From contig JAKJGK010000004.1 of the NCBI GenBank assembly GCA_022704435.1, positions 1 to 48,626 on the forward strand: 48,626 nt of DNA, given 5' to 3'. Below the pieces are notes generated by a model. It worked only from the letters and a program-made list of their open reading frames with translations. It was not told the origin of the DNA and searched no databases. Below, piece by piece: positions 44,111-48,626 of the stretch (its first letter is position 1; every line of letters starts with the position of its first letter). The stretch is from Synergistota bacterium. Lineage in GTDB: Bacteria > Synergistota > Synergistia > Synergistales > Aminobacteriaceae. A program made the translations under genes and the position numbers.

Positions 44111-46375
44111 ATGGATGAGATGAGACGGAGGATTATCGAGAACTGCCTTGAGAAGGAGGCCGCTTTCTGCACGTCCGCCTGCCCGTTCGGACTGGACGTG
44201 AGGGAGTTCGTCGCGAGGATGAAGCGCGGCTCGTTCAACACGGCCTTTCGCCTCTACTCGAACACCGTCGGATTCCCCGCCATCGTGGCCGCTCTGTGCG
44301 ACGAGCCGTGCAAGGCCGTATGCCCAAGGGACGAGGTGGATGCCCCGATCTCCCTGAGGCTGCTGGAGGACGCGGCCGTGGCGCACGCGGCCAACCGCGC
44401 CCCGAACAGCTACAACCTGCCAGCCAAGAGGGAGAGGATAGCCGTGGTCGGGGCGGGCATCAGCGGGCTTGCCTGCGCCCTGAGGCTCTCCAACAAGAAA
44501 TACCGGGTCGACCTGTTCGAGAGGAGCGGACGAATGGGAGGGGGGCTGTGGGACGAGCTGGATCCCGAGGTCTTCCTCAAGGACATAGAACTCCAGTTCT
44601 CCAACGAAAGATACGGGCTATTCCTCGACCGAAAGATCACGGACATAGAGGAGCTTAGACCGGGCTACGACGCCGTGTACATAGCCACCGGCCCGGATGG
44701 CGAGTCGTTCGGCCTGCGCCCGGAATGTCCCGACGGCGTGCCGTTCGCCTCGACTCTACCCGGAGTCTTCCTGGGGGGAGGGCTGCTCGGGGCCGGGCGC
44801 ATGGAGGCGCTGAACCAGGGGCTGAAGGCGTCCCTGTGCATCGAGGACTTCTTCAAGACCGGGGCTATGAGAAGCCATGTCCCCCCTCCCCCCACCAGGA
44901 TGAAGCTCGCCCCCGGTACAATCTCGCGCGTGCCTCCGATTACGCCTTCGTCAGGCACATCTTACACGAAGGAGGAGGCGGCTTCCGAGGCCGCTCGCTG
45001 CATACAGTGCCGCTGCGACGCCTGCGTGCGCAACTGCGGCATGATGAACTACTTCAAGAAGTTCCCCAAGAGGATCGAGGAGGAGGTCAGGATAACAATC
45101 ACACCGGGCACGCTCGACGGCGACGGCACGGTGGCCACCAGGCTGATCTCCACCTGCAACCAGTGCGGCCTGTGCGGGGAGGTCTGCCCGGAGGGTATAG
45201 ACGTCGGCGAGTTCCTCAGGGGCGCGCACCAGGCGATGCACGAGAAGGGCGCGATGCCATGGGCGTTTCACGAATTCTGGCTTCGCGACATGGATTTCTC
45301 GAACAGCCGCAGGGCCTCTCTCTACGCTCCCCCGCCCTCCGGCGCGCCCTGCGCTGCGCTCTTCTTCCCCGGCTGCCAGCTTGGCGCGTCGGACCCGAGG
45401 TACGTGACCATGACCTACGACTTTCTGCTCGAACGGTCGTCCGGAACCGCCCTCGGGCTCGGCTGCTGCGGCGCGCCCGCGATATGGGCAGGCGACATGA
45501 AGCTGTTCGCCTCGGTCAGGGAGAGGATCCTCGCTGAATGGCGCGAGCTGGGAGAGCCCCAGATGATACTGGCGTGCCCCACCTGCATGACCATGTTCGA
45601 GCGCTACATACCGGAGGTTGAGTGCAGACTGCTTGTGGACGTGCTGGCCGAGTCGGGCGTCTCCCCCGCGGACAGGGGAAATGGCGCGGCCGTGTCGGTG
45701 TTCGATCCGTGCGCGAGCAGGAATATGCCTGATTCCCAGAGGGCCGCAAGGGATTTGGTCCGCGCCGCTGGATACGAGCTCGCCCCTCTGCCCTACGAGG
45801 GGAAGTACGCCCAGTGCTGCTCCTTCGGCGGTCACATCGACATAGCGGCCCCCAACTACTCGGCCTGGCTGGTCGACCGCAGGCGCAACGACGGGGAGTC
45901 GCCCTACGTGGTCTACTGCTCGAACTGCCGCGACGTGCTATCGCACGAGGGCAAGCGGGTCAGGCACGTGCTGGACCTCTTCTTTGGCATCAACGATTCT
46001 CCAGCGCCCCAGCCCACCTTCGACGAGCGCAGGAGGAGGCGCGAACGCCTTAGGAGCGAGATGCTGTCCGAGTACTGGCCGGGATTGGAGCCCTACGGAG
46101 GTGAGGAAACTGTGAGAAGCTGGTCGAAGCTGATCATGTCGCCCGAGCTACGCGAGAAGATGAACAGGGGGCGCTTCCTGGAGGAGGACGCGCTGACTGC
46201 GGTCGAGCGGTGCGAGGCGAGCGGCCGCAGGGTGAAAAACCCTGAGACGGGAAGGTTCCACGGGTACGAGGAGATAGGCTACACCACCTACTGGGTGGAG
46301 TACGAGCCCTCTCCCGAGGGATTCATCCTGCACAACGCCTACTCGCACAGGATGAAGATAGAGCTGGAGGACTGA
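44111..46375 (+). CDS. Pyridine nucleotide-disulfide oxidoreductase / dicluster iron-sulfur protein (DVU1558-like, copy 2)
   Basis: 754 residues with the same plan as the protein at 28698: GltD-type N-terminus (CTSACPFGLD, LCDEPCKAVCPRD), a Rossmann fold with an intact GAGISGLACALRLS, then a longer FAD region ending YIATGPDG. [4Fe-4S] motifs CIQCRCDACVRNC and CNQCGLCGEVCPEG follow, then two CCG domains (FPGCQLG, CCGAP; ACPTC; CCSFGG; YCSNC). Unlike copy 1 it should bind FAD and perhaps NAD(P). It likely connects the hydroxylase to a nucleotide or thiol pool. ATG 44111 has GGGAGG upstream, 11 bases after the radical SAM gene. Confidence 0.85.
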   Translation: MDEMRRRIIENCLEKEAAFCTSACPFGLDVREFVARMKRGSFNTAFRLYSNTVGFPAIVAALCDEPCKAVCPRDEVDAPISLRLLEDAAVAHAANRAPNSYNLPAKRERIAVVGAGISGLACALRLSNKKYRVDLFERSGRMGGGLWDELDPEVFLKDIELQFSNERYGLFLDRKITDIEELRPGYDAVYIATGPDGESFGLRPECPDGVPFASTLPGVFLGGGLLGAGRMEALNQGLKASLCIEDFFKTGAMRSHVPPPPTRMKLAPGTISRVPPITPSSGTSYTKEEAASEAARCIQCRCDACVRNCGMMNYFKKFPKRIEEEVRITITPGTLDGDGTVATRLISTCNQCGLCGEVCPEGIDVGEFLRGAHQAMHEKGAMPWAFHEFWLRDMDFSNSRRASLYAPPPSGAPCAALFFPGCQLGASDPRYVTMTYDFLLERSSGTALGLGCCGAPAIWAGDMKLFASVRERILAEWRELGEPQMILACPTCMTMFERYIPEVECRLLVDVLAESGVSPADRGNGAAVSVFDPCASRNMPDSQRAARDLVRAAGYELAPLPYEGKYAQCCSFGGHIDIAAPNYSAWLVDRRRNDGESPYVVYCSNCRDVLSHEGKRVRHVLDLFFGINDSPAPQPTFDERRRRRERLRSEMLSEYWPGLEPYGGEETVRSWSKLIMSPELREKMNRGRFLEEDALTAVERCEASGRRVKNPETGRFHGYEEIGYTTYWVEYEPSPEGFILHNAYSHRMKIELED

Positions 46376-46380
46376 CGAAC

Positions 46381-46575
46381 ATGGAAGAGGGTAAAAAGCT
46401 CCTCTGCGCCAGGTGCAACGTGGAGATGGTCCCCATGCCGACCGGTTTCAGCTACCTAGGACACGTGTTCCGCACGGACGTGCCGCGATGCCCGTCGTGC
46501 GGACAGGTATTCATCTCCGAGGAGCTGGCCGCCGGCCGCATGGCGGAGGTAGAGACGACCCTGGAGGACAAGTAG
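46381..46575 (+). CDS. Small zinc-ribbon-like redox protein (DVU1557-like, copy 2)
   Basis: 64 residues, with CARCN and CPSCG pairs and the tail ISEELAAGRMAEVETTLEDK. It is clearly a paralogue of the protein at 30965 and occupies the same place directly after the dicluster protein. It starts 5 bases after that gene's stop. Confidence 0.75.
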   Translation: MEEGKKLLCARCNVEMVPMPTGFSYLGHVFRTDVPRCPSCGQVFISEELAAGRMAEVETTLEDK

Positions 46576-46594
46576 GCGCGCTCGGAGGCGCGCC
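46575..46594. terminator. Hairpin between convergent operons
   Basis: GGCGCGC (46575-46581) and GCGCGCC (46588-46594) surround a 6-base loop at the end of the redox cluster, just before the convergent ABC binding-protein stop. There is no clear T-tract. Confidence 0.5.
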
Positions 46595-46599
46595 CGTCC

Positions 46600-47655
46600 T
46601 CACAATGCGTCCTTCATTACCTCCTCGTACTGGGCGTCCGAGAGGTTGATCGAGTAGAACAGCCTGAAGAACTCCACGACGTCCTCCTTCAGGTCCGACC
46701 TGTAGTGCTCCGGGTACAGCAGGTGCCCCAGCCACAGGATGCCCAGCAGGCGGTTCGCGGAAGGGGGGTTGCTCACGAAGCTGTAAGGCACGTCCGGGAT
46801 GCGGTACACGCGTCCGTTCCTGACAGCTTCGATGCCGCTCCACGCCGGATCCTCGAGGATTCGACGCCGTATCTCCCCGGTCTCCGCCAGTATCACCTGC
46901 GGGTTCCACAGCAGGACCTGCTCAAGGGACACCGTACTCCCGGCCCCCCTGGAGTCCGGAGGGATGTCGGCGACGTTGAGCGCCCCGGCCCTGTCCAGCG
47001 CCTGGGCGTGGAAGGAGTCGCGCGCGTTGGTGTTCAGGCCGGCCTTTCCCATCGCGGAGTAGACGCGGACCTCCCCGCCGGAGCCTATGGCGCTCCGGAC
47101 CGATGTTGCGTGATCCAGGATCCTCCTGCCGGCGGCCGCAAGGAGTTCCGCGCGCTCAGCCTCGCCCAGCAGCCCCCCGAGCATCACGTAGGCCTCCGGC
47201 AGGCTGTCCAGGCTGGATTGAATGAAGACCACAGGGATCCCAAGCTGCTTTTGCAACGCGTCCATATCCTCGCGTATCGTGGGCTTGGGCTCCCCCACGT
47301 CAACTATCACCCGGGGAGAGGCTGCTATCAGGGCCTCCATGTTCAGATTGGCGTTCTTTCCGTAGAACTGTCCGAAGCACGGAAGGTTCCAGTGCCTCTC
47401 GTCGACGTAGCCGCGAGCCTCCGCGGGGAAGTCCACGGCGAGCCCGGAGAGCTTCCCGGGCGCGAGGGAGTACAGCAGGATCTGAGCCAATGGCCCCGAG
47501 GGGGCGGCGGAGTCGATGGTCGCCGGCACCTCCACCTCCCTGCCGGCCGAGTCGGTGAAGATCCTCGTGCCGGGCCCGGATGCGCCGGAAGGCGCCCCCG
47601 TCGCCAGGTTCATCATCATCGCGGCGAGCGCCGCCGCCAACAGTCTGACTTTCAT
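46600..47655 (-). CDS. Periplasmic binding protein of a FecCD/BtuF-type ABC importer
   Basis: 351 residues. A signal peptide (MKVRLLAAALAAMMMNLATG) leads to the type III binding fold: FTDSAGREVEVPATIDSAAP, then VIVDVGEPKPTIREDMDALQ, VYSAMGKAGLN and the C-terminal NPPSANRLLGILWLGHLL. The family carries iron-siderophores, cobalamin, haem or, in the MolABC type, molybdate and tungstate. No ligand residue decides the substrate. ATG 47655 has GGAGAGG upstream; longer frames run into the ATPase gene. It is last in the permease-ATPase-binding protein order. Confidence 0.88.
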   Translation of the reverse strand: MKVRLLAAALAAMMMNLATGAPSGASGPGTRIFTDSAGREVEVPATIDSAAPSGPLAQILLYSLAPGKLSGLAVDFPAEARGYVDERHWNLPCFGQFYGKNANLNMEALIAASPRVIVDVGEPKPTIREDMDALQKQLGIPVVFIQSSLDSLPEAYVMLGGLLGEAERAELLAAAGRRILDHATSVRSAIGSGGEVRVYSAMGKAGLNTNARDSFHAQALDRAGALNVADIPPDSRGAGSTVSLEQVLLWNPQVILAETGEIRRRILEDPAWSGIEAVRNGRVYRIPDVPYSFVSNPPSANRLLGILWLGHLLYPEHYRSDLKEDVVEFFRLFYSINLSDAQYEEVMKDAL

Positions 47656-47695
47656 TACGACCTCTCCTTTTTCGCTATCTTCTATGAAAACTGGG

Positions 47696-48475
47696 TCACG
47701 AGACCTTCCCCATGCGCCGGGTCCGTAACATTCCTTCAGCAGGGGCAAGATCCAGCGGCACCCCGTACATGCGCTCCAGCGTGGCCGCGTCCATAACGTC
47801 CGACGGCTCTCCAGAGATGTTGATCGCCCCGTCCATCAGCAGTAGAGCCTGGTCGGCGAAGGAGAGGGCGTGCTCGGGGTTGTGGGTGGACAGGACTACC
47901 AGGTAACCCCTGCGCGCCAGCCCGGCCGCGCAGTCCAGCACGCGAAGCTGGTGGCCGTAGTCCAGGTTCGAGCATGGCTCGTCCATGATCAGGATCGAAG
48001 CGTCCTGCGCGAGGGCTCGCGCCGTCAGCACCAGCTGCTTCTCTCCCCCCGACAGGCGGTCGTAGCGCCTGTCCGACAGGTGTCCTATGCCGATCTCCTC
48101 CATGGCCTCGACGGCGCGGCGCGCCTCCCTGCGCCCGGGGGTCGACCAGAAGCCCAGCCGGGAGGAGGCGCCCATGAGCACCATCTCGAGGGCCGTGTGA
48201 GAGGAGGCGTTCTCGTGCCCCTGCGGAATGTAGGCGAAGGCGCTCGCCCGCTCCGAGGCGCTCATCCCCCTGGTGTCGCGCCCCCCGGCAGCGATCCGTC
48301 CGCGGTAGGACAGCAGCCCCAGGATGCAACGGAACAGGGTGCTCTTGCCCGACCCGTTCCTTCCCAGCAGCGCCACGAGGGAGCCGCCGTAAACCTCGAA
48401 CGAGACGCCCGACAGGACCCGCCTCGCGCCATAATCGACCGTGAGCTCTTTTACGCACAGGCTTGGTGTGTTCAT
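47696..48475 (-). CDS. ATP-binding protein of the FecCD/BtuF-type ABC importer
   Basis: 259 residues. Walker A is LGRNGSGKST near residue 37, the Q-loop YIPQGHEN, signature LSGGEKQL, Walker B ILIMDEPCSNLDYG and the switch STHNPEHAL. It is the nucleotide-binding subunit powering import. The ATG overlaps the permease stop by 4 bases, and 40 bases separate it from the binding-protein gene. Confidence 0.95.
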   Translation of the reverse strand: MNTPSLCVKELTVDYGARRVLSGVSFEVYGGSLVALLGRNGSGKSTLFRCILGLLSYRGRIAAGGRDTRGMSASERASAFAYIPQGHENASSHTALEMVLMGASSRLGFWSTPGRREARRAVEAMEEIGIGHLSDRRYDRLSGGEKQLVLTARALAQDASILIMDEPCSNLDYGHQLRVLDCAAGLARRGYLVVLSTHNPEHALSFADQALLLMDGAINISGEPSDVMDAATLERMYGVPLDLAPAEGMLRTRRMGKVS

Positions 48476-48626
48476 GCCTCTCTCCTATCGTTAAGTATGA
48501 TGTATAGCAGAAACGGGGCCCCGACGAAAGCGGTCAGTATCCCGATGGGGACCTCGCTCGAGGACAGCATCCTCGAGAAGTCGTCCGTGGCCGGCAGGAG
48601 CGCGCCCCCTAGCAGGATCGAGGCGG
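48472..48626 (-). CDS. FecCD-family permease, C-terminal fragment (runs off right edge)
   Basis: About 50 residues: ASILLGGALLPATDDFSRM, then SSEVPIGILTAFVGAPFLLY and a short basic tail. The E-x-P-x-G-I-x-T-A-x-x-G-A-P-F motif is diagnostic of the C-terminus of FecCD/BtuC permeases. The rest lies beyond the window. Confidence 0.88.
   Translation of the reverse strand, partial: ASILLGGALLPATDDFSRMLSSSEVPIGILTAFVGAPFLLYIILNDRREA

Overview
The window is GC-rich DNA from a bacterial chromosome, coding densely on both strands. It suggests a strict anaerobe that ferments amino acids or related compounds. The evidence is a selenocysteine formate dehydrogenase, two molybdenum hydroxylases with ferredoxin-type partners, a 5-oxoproline/glutamate cluster and a TRAP transporter. 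A RemB-like (DUF370) gene coupled to gyrB is a Firmicutes or Synergistota trait, and Synergistota fits best. That assignment is inference: there is no rRNA or tRNA in the window.

Layout. 1-4070: tail of a RecB/AddAB-like nuclease, YitT membrane protein, remB-like gene, gyrB and an orphan HepT-like RNase toxin. 4071-16145: a defence-like island with a HigB/HigA-type toxin-antitoxin pair and a four-gene minus-strand operon (DUF499 ATPase, 200-residue protein, DUF1156 DNA methylase, PLD-SNF2 helicase). The ATPase gene is broken by one amber codon at its Walker B glutamate. 16354-20610: TRAP operon with two very similar binding proteins flanking the membrane subunits. 20649-25369: ycsG/pxpB/pxpC/pxpA/ycsI cluster for 5-oxoproline and D-glutamate.

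25474-32939: a Mop-type aldehyde oxidoreductase behind a candidate molybdenum-cofactor riboswitch, then four genes like those beside the Desulfovibrio vulgaris enzyme (DVU1558, 1557, 1555, 1553). 33238-35434: secreted MsrB, tandem repeats and a DUF1778-GNAT toxin-antitoxin pair. 35442-39221: Sec-containing formate dehydrogenase with an FmdE-like partner, behind a second copy of the same candidate riboswitch. 39374-46594: nucleoside phosphorylase PpnP, a second divergent Mo-hydroxylase, a radical SAM protein, and second copies of the DVU1558- and DVU1557-like genes. 46600-48626: a FecCD/BtuF-type ABC importer cut by the window edge.

The right half reads as a molybdenum/tungsten redox district: three molybdopterin enzymes, two cofactor-type riboswitches, paired electron-transfer and maturation modules, and a metal-type importer that might bring in oxyanions. 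The left half holds housekeeping genes and mobile defence modules. The most unusual items are the amber codon in the DUF499 ATPase, the two riboswitch-like leaders, the duplicated Mo-hydroxylase accessory modules, and an NRAMP-like transporter that lacks the metal-binding residues.
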